Source: Rhodovastum sp963714255
GTDB taxonomy: Bacteria; Pseudomonadota; Alphaproteobacteria; Acetobacterales; Acetobacteraceae
DNA length: 64,000 nt
NCBI GenBank assembly: GCA_963714255.1
Contig: CAVQNU010000027.1
Span: forward strand, 372,001 to 436,000
Direction of reading: 5' to 3'
The position numbers and the translations under genes were made by a program. Positions 25,650 through 35,034 of the stretch are shown piece after piece; the stretch's first letter is position 1; every line of letters starts with the position of its first letter. The notes beneath the pieces were generated by a model. That model was given only the letters and a program-made list of their open reading frames with translations, made no database searches and was not told the DNA's origin.

Positions 25650-26222
25650 TCATTGCCCGTTCGATCGCGGAGCCTCCCCCGGCAGCGTCAGCCCACGCTC
25701 GTGCAGCGCTGCGCCATGGTCCTGGATGGTCTTCTGCAACACCCCCTGCGCCCAACCGGCGCTGTCCTTGGCGATTTGCTGGCCAATGACAGGCGCGGTC
25801 TTGAGCAGTTTTTCGCCGATCGGGGTGGTGTAGAAGCTGTGCAGGGCGTGCAGTTCGTCGATGGTGAAGCTGCTCGCCCAGAGGTCGACGATGGAGTCGC
25901 CGAGCTCTCTGGCGTGCGAGGTGAAGTCGGGCATCAGCAATTCGTCGACGATGGGCTGCACCTCGGCGGGCGGCTTGTTGCTGTTATGTGCCAGGCCAAC
26001 GATGAGCTGGTTGCGCACATTGGCCAGAACAACCGTGACCTGATTGGTAAATCCGAGCTTCTCATTAAGCTCAAGCGCGGCCTTGCGGGCCGCCTCGCTG
26101 GGCTTGGCGGGGGCGGGCTGGGCCGTGGCGGCACCGGCCGGCGGAGCGGGCGGCGCCGGAGGCTGCGCAGCCGCGCCGAGTGGCAGCAGCAGGCAGGCGG
26201 CGGCGAGAGGGAACAGGCGCAT
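25650..26222 (-). CDS. DUF2059 secreted protein
   Basis: A 190-residue exported protein: a signal peptide (RLFPLAAACLLLPLGAAAQ) is followed by a Pro/Ala-rich linker and a DUF2059 domain (DELLMPDFTSHARELGDS, ASSFTIDELHALHSFYTTP, IGEKLLKTAPVIGQQIA). The family is periplasmic with no proven activity. GGAG lies eight bases before the ATG at 26222; the GTG three codons earlier would leave no ribosome site. Repeat copy 7 follows its stop. Confidence 0.85.
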   Translation of the reverse strand: MRLFPLAAACLLLPLGAAAQPPAPPAPPAGAATAQPAPAKPSEAARKAALELNEKLGFTNQVTVVLANVRNQLIVGLAHNSNKPPAEVQPIVDELLMPDFTSHARELGDSIVDLWASSFTIDELHALHSFYTTPIGEKLLKTAPVIGQQIAKDSAGWAQGVLQKTIQDHGAALHERGLTLPGEAPRSNGQ

Positions 26223-26386
26223 GGCGGTCACTCCGCGGCGACCGCAACGATGGCGGTCTGTTGCATTGACTGGTGTATCGGTGCGACGGCGTCACTTCCG
26301 TCGCGGAGGGCCCATACCACGAGAGCGGCACCATGCACGATGCCACCGGCGGCAAACAGGCCGGGCAGGAAGGTAATCAGCCGACC

Positions 26387-27355
26387 TCACCCGCGCGGCT
26401 CGTCCGTGTCCGGCCTCAGTGTGCCACCGCCTGGCCGGAACCGCCGCAGATACGCCGGCACCACCAGGTCGATCGGCGTCGGCACGATGCCCAACTCCGC
26501 CAGCCCCACGGCCCCCGCTGAGACCACGTTGTCGCGCTTCAGCATCAGCAGTTGGTCGCGGGTCAGCAGCTTGCCCGGCAAGCGCTCCATCACGCCGGCC
26601 TGCAGACAGGCGAGCCAGCGGGGGACCGTGATCAGCGGGCGTTTGCGCTCGGTCTCGCGCAGAATCCACGCCAGCAGTTCGCGGAACGTGAATACCTGCG
26701 GGCCGCCGAGTTCGTAGACGCGGCCGGCCGCCTCCGGGCGGCCCAGCACGGCGATCACCGCATCGGCGACATCGCCCACATAGACCGGCTGGAAACGTGT
26801 CGCCCCGGCGATCACCGGCATGAAGGGCAGTGCCTGCGCCATGCCGGCGAAGCGGTTGAAGAACTGGTCCTCGGCGCCGAACACGATGGACGGACGCAGA
26901 ACGGTCGCGGCCGGGAACGCGGCCAGCACCGCTGCCTCGCCCTCGGCCTTGGCGCGGCCATAGCCGCTCCGGCTCGCCAGGTCGGCGCCGATGGCCGAGA
27001 CCTGCACGAACCCGGTTGCCCCGGCGGCGGCGGCGGCGCGGGCAACGATACCGGCGCCCTCGGCCATGATCCGGTGGAAATCGCCGCGACGCCGTTCTGC
27101 CAGGATGCCGACCAGGTTCACCACCACCGCAGCGCCCTCGACGGCGCGCGCAACAGCGTCCGGGCTGGTCACCGGTGCGTACAGCGGCACGATCTGTCCG
27201 ACCTTGCCCATCGGCTTCAGGACCAGGGCCCCCTCGGTGTCACGCACCGCGACGCGCACCACCATGCCCTGGCGGGCCAGACGCTGCACGACATAACGGC
27301 CGATGAAACCCGAGCCGCCGAAAACCGTAGCGACCTTGCGCGTGCCACCCGGCAT
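26387..27355 (-). CDS. NDUFA9-like NAD(P)-binding epimerase family protein
   Basis: A 322-residue extended-SDR (NmrA/NAD-dependent epimerase) protein of the complex I NDUFA9 subunit type. The Rossmann motif is VFGGSGFIGRYVVQRLARQG; the atypical active-site region is VQVSAIGADLASRSGYGRAKAEGE, followed by TVLRPSIVFGAEDQFFNRF. In alphaproteobacteria these proteins are linked to complex I or ubiquinone biosynthesis; which applies here is not clear. GAGGAAG precedes the ATG at 27355, which is preferred to the upstream start at 27415. Confidence 0.88.
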   Translation of the reverse strand: MPGGTRKVATVFGGSGFIGRYVVQRLARQGMVVRVAVRDTEGALVLKPMGKVGQIVPLYAPVTSPDAVARAVEGAAVVVNLVGILAERRRGDFHRIMAEGAGIVARAAAAAGATGFVQVSAIGADLASRSGYGRAKAEGEAAVLAAFPAATVLRPSIVFGAEDQFFNRFAGMAQALPFMPVIAGATRFQPVYVGDVADAVIAVLGRPEAAGRVYELGGPQVFTFRELLAWILRETERKRPLITVPRWLACLQAGVMERLPGKLLTRDQLLMLKRDNVVSAGAVGLAELGIVPTPIDLVVPAYLRRFRPGGGTLRPDTDEPRG

Positions 27356-27451
27356 TGCTTCCTCACCTGTTGCTGCAACGGAGCACGTCATAAGCTTGCC
27401 CCCGGCCCGCCTCAAGCGGGCGGCGGCGAGGAGAAAACGGCGGCCCGGCGG

Positions 27452-27802
27452 TTATCTGGTGCGGCCGGGGTTCAGCAGTGCCGCGATCTTGCCCGGCAGC
27501 CGCGGCAGGTCCAGCGGCCTGGTGTCGCCGTCGTCGCACCCGGCCGCCAGCGCGCGCTTGCGGTCAGCGCGATGATCGCCAGGCTCGCCGTGGCGGCGTC
27601 TTCGCGCGGCCCGCGCCCAGCTTGCCAGCCGTCGATCACCGGCAGCGACATGTCAATCAGCACGATGTCCGGCACCCCGGCGCGCGGGCGACGCTCTCGG
27701 CACCAGCGGTCGCGGTCAGCACGGTACGACCCTGCCGGATCAGCCGGCGTGTCGCATGTCACCGTTCAACTGATCATTTTCGGCCAGGAGACTGCGTGCC
27801 AT
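27452..27802 (-). pseudogene. decayed CheY-like response regulator
   Basis: Starting from an ATG with GAGG upstream (27802), the frame reads MARSLLAENDQLNGDM and then stops. Conserved receiver-domain pieces continue in other frames: LIRQGRTVLTATAGAESVA, then VPDIVLIDMSLPVIDGW with the phospho-acceptor Asp and LAIIALTAS, then RALAAGCDDGDTRPLDLPR to the TAA at 27452. At least three frameshifts and missing segments make it a true remnant, unlike the single-base breaks elsewhere. It overlaps the end of the adjacent sensor kinase gene, whose output partner it probably was. Confidence 0.8.
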
Positions 27803-29747
27803 TGCCTCGACTCGCCTGGCTGCTTGCCGCGCGCTCCGGGGTCGTTTCGAGAGGAACCGCGTGCGGGTCGCCGGCCGGGTCGACCGGCAGCATGAGGCGG
27901 AAGGTGGAACCCTCGCCGGGGCGGCTGCTGACGGAAACCTCCCCGCCCAGCAGCTTGACGAAGCTGCGGGTCAGCGCCAGCCCCAGGCCGGTGCCGCCGA
28001 ACCGGCGCGTGGTGGAGCTGTCGGCCTGCATGAACGCCTGGAACAGTTTGCCGATTTGCGCCTCGGTGATGCCGATGCCCGTGTCGGTCACCGAAAACCC
28101 GATCATGCCCTCCGGTTCGCGGCGCACGACCAGCGTGACCGCGCCCTTCGCGGTGAATTTGCAGGCATTGCTCAGCAGGTTCAGCAGCGACTGCTTGAGC
28201 TTGGTGTCATCCGAGCGGATGGCGCCGATGTCGGCGGGGCAATCGATGATCAGGGCATTGGCGTTGCGGGCGGCGAGCGGTTCGACCATCAGGCGCACGT
28301 CTTCGATCAGGGCCGGCACATCGACCGCCTCGATGAACACGTCGGTACGGCCGGCCTCGATTTTGGAAAGATCGAGAATGTCGTTGATCAGGTTGAGCAG
28401 GTGCTGGCCGGCGCTCTCGATCTTGCGCAGGTCGGCCAGCGGCGCGGTCGCCCCGGCATCCGCGGCATCCTCCTGCAGCAACTGGCTGTAGCCGATAATC
28501 GCATTCAGCGGCGTGCGCAGTTCGTGGCTCATGTTGGCCAGAAACTCCGACTTCACCCGCGAGGCCGTCACCGCCTCCTCGCGGGCCGCCTCCAGCGCCT
28601 CCTGCCGGCGCTTCAGTTCGGTGATGTCGCTGTAGATCGCCACCGTGCCGCCGTCGGAGGTGCGGCGCTCGCCGATCTGCACCCAGCGGTCGCCGAACCG
28701 GTATTCGGTCACGCCCTGCGGATGGCGGTGCCGGCGCAGCCGCGCCTCGATCCAGGCCTCGGCATCGCCGCCCTGCAGATCAGGCAGACCGCGCGCCACC
28801 GCCGCTTCCAGCACGCTGCGAAAGCTGCGGCCGGGGACCATCATGTCGGCGAGGCCCGGCTCGGCGTTGACGAAATTGGAATTGCACAGCACCAGCCGGT
28901 CCTGCGCGTCATACAGCACGAAGCCCTCGTTGATGCATTCGATCGCATCGATCAGCAGCCGGCGCTGCGCTTCCGCCTCCCGCTCCAGCCGTGCCCGCTC
29001 TGTCAGCCCCTCGCGGAACAGCACCACCGCGCGCGTCAACGCGCTCAGCTCGTCGCGCGAGGGCGGCGGCAGCGGGGCGGCGAGATCGCCGCGCCCGGTT
29101 GCCTCGATCGCCGCCGCAAGCTGGCGCAACGGCAGCAGGATCGAGCGCAACACCAGTACGGTGAGCATGATCGCGACCAGGATAGCGAGCCCGACGGTGA
29201 TCAGCGTGACGCGCCTGGCGCTGGTGCTGGCGGCGACCACCTCCTCGCGCACCGCCACCTCGCGGCGGGCGAGTTCCGTCTCGAAATTCTCCAGCAGCGT
29301 ATCGATCCGCTGCCCATGCTCACGCGCCTCGGCGAACCGCGTGTTGCCGATGACGCGTTGGCCGTCGGTGTAGGCGTTCACGGCATCCATGGCGAGCCGA
29401 TCGAATGCGGCGACCTCGCGCCGCATGGTGGCGGCGAGATCCGGCTCGTGCGCCGCGAGCGTGTCCAGGCGTTGGGTCAACTGCGCGCGCGCCACACCGG
29501 CATTCCGTTCCGACAAAGTGAGCTGGCTGACCGCGAGATCGGTGAGCCAGTAGCGCAGGTCGGCGAACGCGTCGCTGACCGCGTGGCTCGCATTGATCAG
29601 CCCGATGAGACGCTCCGACGCTCCGGCGGCGGCGGCCGAACGGTCCAGCGCCCGCATGAGCGTGATGTTGGTCTCCAGCATGATCCCCACGAGGATCACC
29701 GAGAGCCAGATCAGCCGGGCGGCAATCGAGACCCTGCGGAGCAGCAT
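27774..29747 (-). CDS. PAS-domain sensor histidine kinase
   Basis: A 657-residue membrane sensor kinase. TM1 is near residues 8-28 and TM2 near 185-208, with a helical periplasmic sensor between them. A HAMP segment follows (RSILLPLRQLAAAIEATGRG), then a PAS-like domain (INEGFVLYDAQDRLVLCN), the dimerisation domain with His408 in SHELRTPLNAIIGYSQ, and the ATPase with LLSNACKFT, DTGIGI and GGTGLGLALT. The ATG at 29747 lies 32 bases after the stop of the c-heme DUF3365 gene, so the two are likely one operon and the heme protein may feed this sensor. The expected response regulator downstream is decayed. Confidence 0.92.
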   Translation of the reverse strand: MLLRRVSIAARLIWLSVILVGIMLETNITLMRALDRSAAAAGASERLIGLINASHAVSDAFADLRYWLTDLAVSQLTLSERNAGVARAQLTQRLDTLAAHEPDLAATMRREVAAFDRLAMDAVNAYTDGQRVIGNTRFAEAREHGQRIDTLLENFETELARREVAVREEVVAASTSARRVTLITVGLAILVAIMLTVLVLRSILLPLRQLAAAIEATGRGDLAAPLPPPSRDELSALTRAVVLFREGLTERARLEREAEAQRRLLIDAIECINEGFVLYDAQDRLVLCNSNFVNAEPGLADMMVPGRSFRSVLEAAVARGLPDLQGGDAEAWIEARLRRHRHPQGVTEYRFGDRWVQIGERRTSDGGTVAIYSDITELKRRQEALEAAREEAVTASRVKSEFLANMSHELRTPLNAIIGYSQLLQEDAADAGATAPLADLRKIESAGQHLLNLINDILDLSKIEAGRTDVFIEAVDVPALIEDVRLMVEPLAARNANALIIDCPADIGAIRSDDTKLKQSLLNLLSNACKFTAKGAVTLVVRREPEGMIGFSVTDTGIGITEAQIGKLFQAFMQADSSTTRRFGGTGLGLALTRSFVKLLGGEVSVSSRPGEGSTFRLMLPVDPAGDPHAVPLETTPERAASSQASRGNGTQSPGRK

Positions 29748-29779
29748 CGCGCGCGGTGAACGGGCTGCCCGCTTCGCGT

Positions 29780-30541
29780 TCAATGCAACAGCGTGATGCT
29801 GATGACACCGCCGAGGTCGCCTTCGTGCGCACCCTCGCGCGGGTAGCCGGTGATGTCGCGGCTGCCCTTCGGCTCGCCATGGCAGACGAGGCAGGAGGCG
29901 GCGTAATATTCCGGCACCATGACACGAAAGGCGGTGCCCGCGCCGTGCGGCACGCGGGCCGCATAGGGGGCGCCGCGCGGCCAACCCGGCGCGAGGAACT
30001 TGCCCGCAATGACCTGCAGCTCGAACGCGTCGGGACGCGACATTCGGTTGCGCACCAGCTCGGGCGGCGCGGTCACCTTCATCTCGGCCTTGCCGTCGTC
30101 GCAGCGCAGGAACTCCTCACCGACCAGGCGCGCGAACACGGCGGGAATGAAGCCCTTGAAGCCAACGCCCGGCGTGTTCAGGTGCGCCTGCGCGCGGTCC
30201 ATCACCGCCATGATCGCGTCCATCAGCGCGTGCAGCAGAACGCCCTGCCGGGACTGCGGGTCGATCGCCAGCGGGTCGGTGCCGGTGGCGTTACGATAGA
30301 CGGTGATCGCGGCCGCCAGCACGCTCTTGCCGGTCAGCCCTTTCGGACCCAGGGCCGGGTCGTTGATCCGCGCCTGACTGGCGGAGATCACCGCACGCGC
30401 GGCCCGCAACATGGCCGCGAGGCTGTCGGCGATGGCGCTGTCCTCGGCAATGGACGGCACCGGTACCGCGGCAGGCGCAGGCATCACAGCAGACGCGAGG
30501 GTCGCAAGAATCGCGAGGGCGAGGCAACCGAACTTGGCCAC
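29780..30541 (-). CDS. DUF3365 (Tll0287-like) c-type heme protein
   Basis: A 253-residue exported protein: signal peptide (CLALAILATLASAVMPAPAA), then a DUF3365/Tll0287-like PAS-related domain (RDITGYPREGAHEGDLGGV is the usual C-terminal text) with a heme-attachment motif Cys217-Leu-Val-Cys220-His221. This fold is a proposed redox or ligand sensor in the periplasm. The GTG at 30541 gives a clean signal peptide and has GGAG upstream; an ATG at 30577 would add 12 basic residues and has no ribosome site. It directly precedes the PAS histidine kinase, consistent with a shared signalling role. Confidence 0.85.
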   Translation of the reverse strand: MAKFGCLALAILATLASAVMPAPAAVPVPSIAEDSAIADSLAAMLRAARAVISASQARINDPALGPKGLTGKSVLAAAITVYRNATGTDPLAIDPQSRQGVLLHALMDAIMAVMDRAQAHLNTPGVGFKGFIPAVFARLVGEEFLRCDDGKAEMKVTAPPELVRNRMSRPDAFELQVIAGKFLAPGWPRGAPYAARVPHGAGTAFRVMVPEYYAASCLVCHGEPKGSRDITGYPREGAHEGDLGGVISITLLH

Positions 30542-30856
30542 TATTTCTCGTCTCCGGCGACACATTCTGGCCGTCATTGTCCAGCGTCGCCGTGTTGCAA
30601 TCGTGTGTCAATGGCAGCGTGGAATGTTCGCGGCGCAGGCGCAACGGCGCCGGGAGGTGCATGGCGAAATCATGACATTCGCGATGACTGCAGGATGTGT
30701 CAGTTATCAACACGACAATCTGGAATCGTCAAAATCCTGCGCACTGCAACCGCGCCTGCGTGAGCGCACCGGCACGCCGGTGCGCGCAGGTCCACCGGGA
30801 CGCCCGGGCGGAGGTCACAGCAGGCCGCCGGGCCAGACCGCGCGAGCCAGACCTCA
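30542..30856. other. intergenic stretch, nothing recognised
   Basis: About 315 bases between the DUF3365 gene and the end of the second kinase gene, somewhat lower in GC near 30590-30740. No gene, RNA or repeat is seen; the promoter of the heme-protein/kinase operon should lie here. Confidence 0.4.
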
Positions 30857-32221
30857 TCAGGGGAGCGCCCAGCCTCCCGCCGCCGGCAGAAACAGCGTCA
30901 CGATCGTTCCCGCCTCGGGCGCGCTTTGCAGGGTCACATGGCCGCCGGCCGCACGTGCGAACGAAACCACCTGCGCCAGCCCGAGTCCGCTGCCCTTGCC
31001 CGGCGGCTTGGTGGTGAAGAACGGCTCGAAGGCCCGCAGCCGCACCGCCTCGGTCATACCCGCCCCGGTGTCGGCCACGGATACGGACACGAACCAGCCA
31101 GGCTCCGCCGTCCCGTCGGCCGGAAGTTCCGCAGCGGCCAGGCCGGCCGCTTCCGTCCTGACGGTCACCGAACCGCCGGCAGGGCTCGCGTCGCGGGCGT
31201 TGATCACCAAGTTCAGCACCGCTGATTGGAACTGCGCTGCCTCGACCGCGCAGCCCGGCAGGTCTGCGGCGAGCCTTGTCTCCAGCCGGCAGGGCGCCGC
31301 CGCCCGCTGCAGCAGCGGCAGGAAATCCAACAGCAGGGCATTCATCCGCACGGTCGCGCCGGCGGCGCCGGCCGGACGGGCAAAGCCGAGCATCGAGGCC
31401 ACCAGCTTCGCACCGCGGTCCGACGCCCGTTCGGCCGCCGCCACATAACGGCGGATCGGTCCGTCCGCGCCGGCCGTATCGTGAATAAGCTGCAGATTGC
31501 CGCCGATCGCCGTCAGCAGGTTGTTGAAGTCGTGCGCGACCCCCGCGGTGATCTGACCGATCGCTTCCATCTTCTGCACATGGCGCAGCGCCGCCTCGGT
31601 GGCCTGGTGTTCGGCGATTTCGGCCCGCAGCCGCGCCTCGGCGGCATCCAGTGAAGTAGTACGGTGCGCCAGCTCCGCCTGCAGGCGGAACAGCGCGCCG
31701 AAGGTCTGGTGCGACAGCCAGCCGATACGCAGCATGCCGCCGGCGAACAGCAGCACCATCGCCGCCGAGACCGGACCCAGCGCCTGCCCCCCCAGCAGGA
31801 AGCTCAGCGCCAGCGACAAGGTCGCGGGCAGAATGAAGGCCGCCGCGGTCGGAAAATGGGCGCCATAGGCCGCGACAGCACCGGCGCACATGCCCCCCAC
31901 CACGAAGGCTGCAAACACCTGGCAGGTCTCAGGGGAAGAAACCGTCAGCAGGGCCAGCACACCCCACAGCACGCCGCCGCAGGCGCTGCCGCCGACCGTC
32001 AGCAGCCACTGGCGACGCTCGTCGGCGCTGCGCCGCATCGCCCACCATGCCACGCCACGCGCCAGCGACACGGCCAGCAGCGCCCCGAGCCATGGCCACG
32101 CCTGCACCTCGCCCGCCGACAGCGCCAGTACGGCGGCCGCCAGGACTGCGTTGACCATCGTGGTGCCGAGCACCAAAGGGGTCTGCCCCAGCACCGAACG
32201 CAACCGCTCGGACCGGATCAA
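30857..32221 (-). CDS. membrane histidine kinase
   Basis: A 454-residue sensor kinase with an N-terminal domain of about six hydrophobic helices (residues ~15-180, e.g. VLAAAVLALSAGEV and AAFVVGGMCAGAVAAYG) and no large extracytoplasmic part, then a coiled region and the catalytic core: His230 in VAHDFNNLLTAIGGNLQLI, NLVINARDASP, DTGAGM and GKGSGLGLAQV. The HDFNN dimerisation box is typical of FixL/NtrB-like kinases. The start is read as TTG at 32221 with weak AGGA upstream; a later ATG (VNAVLAAA) is possible. No response regulator is adjacent, so its partner is elsewhere. Confidence 0.88.
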   Translation of the reverse strand: MIRSERLRSVLGQTPLVLGTTMVNAVLAAAVLALSAGEVQAWPWLGALLAVSLARGVAWWAMRRSADERRQWLLTVGGSACGGVLWGVLALLTVSSPETCQVFAAFVVGGMCAGAVAAYGAHFPTAAAFILPATLSLALSFLLGGQALGPVSAAMVLLFAGGMLRIGWLSHQTFGALFRLQAELAHRTTSLDAAEARLRAEIAEHQATEAALRHVQKMEAIGQITAGVAHDFNNLLTAIGGNLQLIHDTAGADGPIRRYVAAAERASDRGAKLVASMLGFARPAGAAGATVRMNALLLDFLPLLQRAAAPCRLETRLAADLPGCAVEAAQFQSAVLNLVINARDASPAGGSVTVRTEAAGLAAAELPADGTAEPGWFVSVSVADTGAGMTEAVRLRAFEPFFTTKPPGKGSGLGLAQVVSFARAAGGHVTLQSAPEAGTIVTLFLPAAGGWALP

Positions 32222-32453
32222 ATCCTGTGTATCCCGGTGCTGGTTGCCTGCCTGCGACGCCGCCTTGTCCTCCGTTCGCCGCCTGGCATCGTCGCGCCGG
32301 GCGCGGCTGCCGGCGCAAAGCTACCCCAGCCCGCACAAACTTCGCGCGATTTTCTTGCGCAACGGAACTGGCTCGTCGGCACGCCATTCGCCCCGCCGAT
32401 GCCCGCGCTGCCGCCGTTCGACCCGCCTGCCGTTACGCCCAGGATGTGCGCAA

Positions 32454-33245
32454 TCAGGGCTCGCCCGGCAAGCCTTCTTTCCCGGGCGAAATCGACAGCA
32501 GCGGCCCGGACAGGCGCGGCGGCAGCAGCCCGACCAGCCGCGCCGCAAGACCCATCCACCAGGGAAACACCACCCGCCGCCGCCCCGCCGCAATGCCGCG
32601 CAGCATGATCCGCGCGGCGCGGCCCGCATCCATCAGCCCGGGCATGGGAAAACGGTTGCGCGCCGTCATCGCCGTGCGCACATAACCCGGGCACAGGCTG
32701 GTCATTTGTATCCCGTCCCGCCACGCCGTCTGCGCCGCCGCCACCGTCCAGGCATCAGCGGCGGCCTTGCTGGCGCAATAGGCCGGCGCGCCCGGCGCCG
32801 GCACGAAGGCGGCGATCGAGGCCACCACCGCGATCCGCCCGCGCAGGCCGTCGGGCCCCGGCGCCTGGGCCTGCATGATGGCCAGTGCCGGCAGAACCGT
32901 GTTCAGCATGCCGTCCAGATTGGCCGCAAACACCGCCCGCGTCTGCGCCGCACTCTCCGGCCGTCCGCCGCCGGTGCCGGCCGAAATGCCGGCATTCGCC
33001 ACCACCAGGTCGAGCCGGCCGGCACCCGCGATCCAGGCCGCCATCGCTGCGGTGTCGCGCACGTCCAGCACGCACGCGTGCACCACCGCCCCACGCGCCC
33101 GGCACGTCTGCGCCGCCGCCTCCAGCCGCGCGGCGTCGCGCCCGGACAAATGCAGCGTGACCCCGGGCGCCGCCGATTCCACCGCCGTGGCGCGGCCGAG
33201 CCCGCTGGACGCGCCGGTAATGAGGATGCAACGAGCGGTGATCAT
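32454..33245 (-). CDS. short-chain dehydrogenase/reductase
   Basis: A 263-residue classical SDR. The cofactor motif is TGASSGLGRAT (Gly11, Gly15, Gly17), NAG follows at 84-86, and the catalytic Ser143, Tyr156 and Lys160 are in place (VVASIAAFV, AYCASKAAAD). NAD(P)H-dependent reduction of an unknown ketone or alcohol is expected. The C-terminus, beyond 235, is a hydrophobic segment (WMGLAARLVGLLPPRL), as in SDRs that act on lipid substrates. It is divergent from yicC, 57 bases apart. Confidence 0.9.
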   Translation of the reverse strand: MITARCILITGASSGLGRATAVESAAPGVTLHLSGRDAARLEAAAQTCRARGAVVHACVLDVRDTAAMAAWIAGAGRLDLVVANAGISAGTGGGRPESAAQTRAVFAANLDGMLNTVLPALAIMQAQAPGPDGLRGRIAVVASIAAFVPAPGAPAYCASKAAADAWTVAAAQTAWRDGIQMTSLCPGYVRTAMTARNRFPMPGLMDAGRAARIMLRGIAAGRRRVVFPWWMGLAARLVGLLPPRLSGPLLSISPGKEGLPGEP

Positions 33246-33302
33246 GTTCCGAGACTACTCTGGCGCTGCTAGAACGTCGCGCGTCTTGAAGGATTTGCAT
33301 CC

Positions 33303-34220
33303 ATGACCGCCCCGCCCGCCGCGATTTCCTCCCCCGACCTGGCATCGATGACCGGATTCGCCCGCACCGAGGGGATCGCCGAAGGAATCGCCTGGGCCTG
33401 GGAGTTGCGCAGCGTCAACGGCCGTGGGCTGGAACTGCGTTTTCGCCTGCCGCCCGGGCTCGACGGGCTGGAGCCCGCCTTGCGCGAAGCCACCGCCGCC
33501 CAGCTCAAGCGCGGCAACGTCAGCGCCAACCTCACGGTCAAACGCGACGACCAGCCGCGCCTCGCCCCCGATCCGGCCGCACTGGAACAGGTGCTGGCGC
33601 TGGTGACCGATCTCGCCGCCCGCATTCCCGGCGCGCCCCCGCCCCGGGCGGAAGCCCTGCTGGCCCTGCCGGGCGTGCTGCGCCCGGCCGCCGCGGCCGA
33701 GGACAACTCCGCCGCCGCACTTCGCGAGGCCGCCTTCCGCCAGGGCTTCACCACCGCGCTGGCCGCCCTGGTGGCCGCCCGCCGCGCCGAGGGCGCGCGG
33801 CTTGCGCTTACGCTGCGCCGCCTGCTGGATGAAATCGCCGCCCTGCGCGCCACCGCCAGCGTGCAGGCCGCCGACCAGCCGGCCGCGCAACGCGCCCGCA
33901 TGCTGGAATCGGTGCAGGCCCTGCTCGGCGAGGCGCCCGGGCTGCCGGAGGAACGGATTGCGCAGGAAGTTGCGCTGCTGGCGTCCCGCTCCGACGTGCG
34001 CGAGGAACTCGACCGGCTGGACGCCCATCTGCACGCCGCCGACGCGCTGCTGGCGGAACGCGCGGCGATCGGACGGCGGTTTGATTTTCTGGTGCAAGAG
34101 TTCAACCGCGAGGCCAACACGCTCTGCAGCAAGTCGGCTTCGGTGGCGCTTACCGCGACCGGATTGAAGCTTAAGGCGGCGATCGAGCAGCTGCGGGAAC
34201 AGGTGCAGAATATCGAATGA
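33303..34220 (+). CDS. yicC: YicC-family endoribonuclease
   Basis: A 305-residue YicC protein, cytoplasmic, of the family recently shown to have endoribonuclease activity. The N-terminal YicC motif is SMTGFARTEG, then LRSVNGRGLELRFRLPPGL; the C-terminal DUF1732 region reads GRRFDFLVQEFNREANTL and KSASVALTATGLKLKA. AAGGA lies nine bases upstream of the ATG. It is followed by gmk, the conserved partner, but repeat copy 8 separates them. Confidence 0.93.
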   Translation: MTAPPAAISSPDLASMTGFARTEGIAEGIAWAWELRSVNGRGLELRFRLPPGLDGLEPALREATAAQLKRGNVSANLTVKRDDQPRLAPDPAALEQVLALVTDLAARIPGAPPPRAEALLALPGVLRPAAAAEDNSAAALREAAFRQGFTTALAALVAARRAEGARLALTLRRLLDEIAALRATASVQAADQPAAQRARMLESVQALLGEAPGLPEERIAQEVALLASRSDVREELDRLDAHLHAADALLAERAAIGRRFDFLVQEFNREANTLCSKSASVALTATGLKLKAAIEQLREQVQNIE

Positions 34221-34235
34221 GACACCGTGCGCTTT

Positions 34236-34404
34236 GCCGGGGCGCTGCCCCGGACCCCGCCAGGGGGCTTTGCCCCCTGGACCCCCACCAGGGGGCAAAG
34301 CCCCCTGGACCCCTTAACGAATGGGTTCCAAGGGGCCACTGCCCGTCGCGCCGAAGGCGCGCTGCGCGCGATGCGGGTCCAGGGCAGAGCCCAGGCCTTC
34401 TCTT
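34236..34404. repeat. palindromic repeat copy 8 (between yicC and gmk)
   Basis: A long copy: GCCGGGGCGCTGCCCCGG, two GGGGGCTTTGCCCCC-type stems, GAATGGGTTCCAAGGGGCC, the GTCGCGCCGAAGGCGCGC block and GGGTCCAGGGCAGAGCCCAGGCC. It runs to within a few bases of the gmk start, leaving no Shine-Dalgarno there. Confidence 0.9.
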
Positions 34405-34407
34405 CTT

Positions 34408-35034
34408 ATGACCACACTCCCCCGCCGCGGCCTCTGCCTCGTCATCGCCGCCCCCTCCGGCGCCGGCAAAAGCTCCCTCACCCGCGCTTTGCTCGCAACC
34501 GAGCCAAACCTCGCCCCATCCATCAGCGTCACCACCCGCGCCCCCCGCGCCAACGAAGAAGAAGGGAAACACTATTTCTTCCGCACCGAGGCAGAGTTTG
34601 AAACAATGAGCGCCGCGGGCGAGCTGCTGGAATGGGCGCGCGTGTTCGGCCGCGGCTACGGCACGCCCCGCGCTCCGGTGCTGGACGCCCTGGCCGCCGG
34701 GCGCGACGTGGTGTTCGACATCGACTGGCAGGGCCATCGCCAGTTGCGCGCGGCCCTGCCCGGCGACGTGGTCGGGCTGTTCGTTCTGCCGCCCTCCCTG
34801 CCCTTGCTGGAATCGCGCCTGCGCGGCCGCGGCACCGACAACGACGACGAAATCGCCCGCCGCATGCGGGCCGCGCGCGCCGAAATCGCCCACGCCGGCG
34901 AGTTCGACCACGTGCTGGTCAACGCCGCCTTCGACACTGCGCTGGCCGGCTGCCGCGCCGTGCTGCACGCCGCCCGCATGGCCACGCACCGGCTCAGCGG
35001 ACTGTCCGGCTTCATTGCGGAACTCGAAGCATGA
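34408..35034 (+). CDS. gmk: guanylate kinase
   Basis: A 208-residue guanylate kinase (GMP + ATP to GDP + ADP), essential for nucleotide supply. The P-loop is APSGAGKSSLT at 15-25, the GMP-binding text SVTTRAPRANEEEGKHYFF follows, and DIDWQGHRQL and the lid (SRLRGRGTDNDDEIARRM) are present. The ATG at 34408 is right after repeat copy 8 without a ribosome site; coupling or an internal start is possible, but no later start would keep the P-loop. Its stop overlaps the next gene (ATGA). Confidence 0.96.
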   Translation: MTTLPRRGLCLVIAAPSGAGKSSLTRALLATEPNLAPSISVTTRAPRANEEEGKHYFFRTEAEFETMSAAGELLEWARVFGRGYGTPRAPVLDALAAGRDVVFDIDWQGHRQLRAALPGDVVGLFVLPPSLPLLESRLRGRGTDNDDEIARRMRAARAEIAHAGEFDHVLVNAAFDTALAGCRAVLHAARMATHRLSGLSGFIAELEA

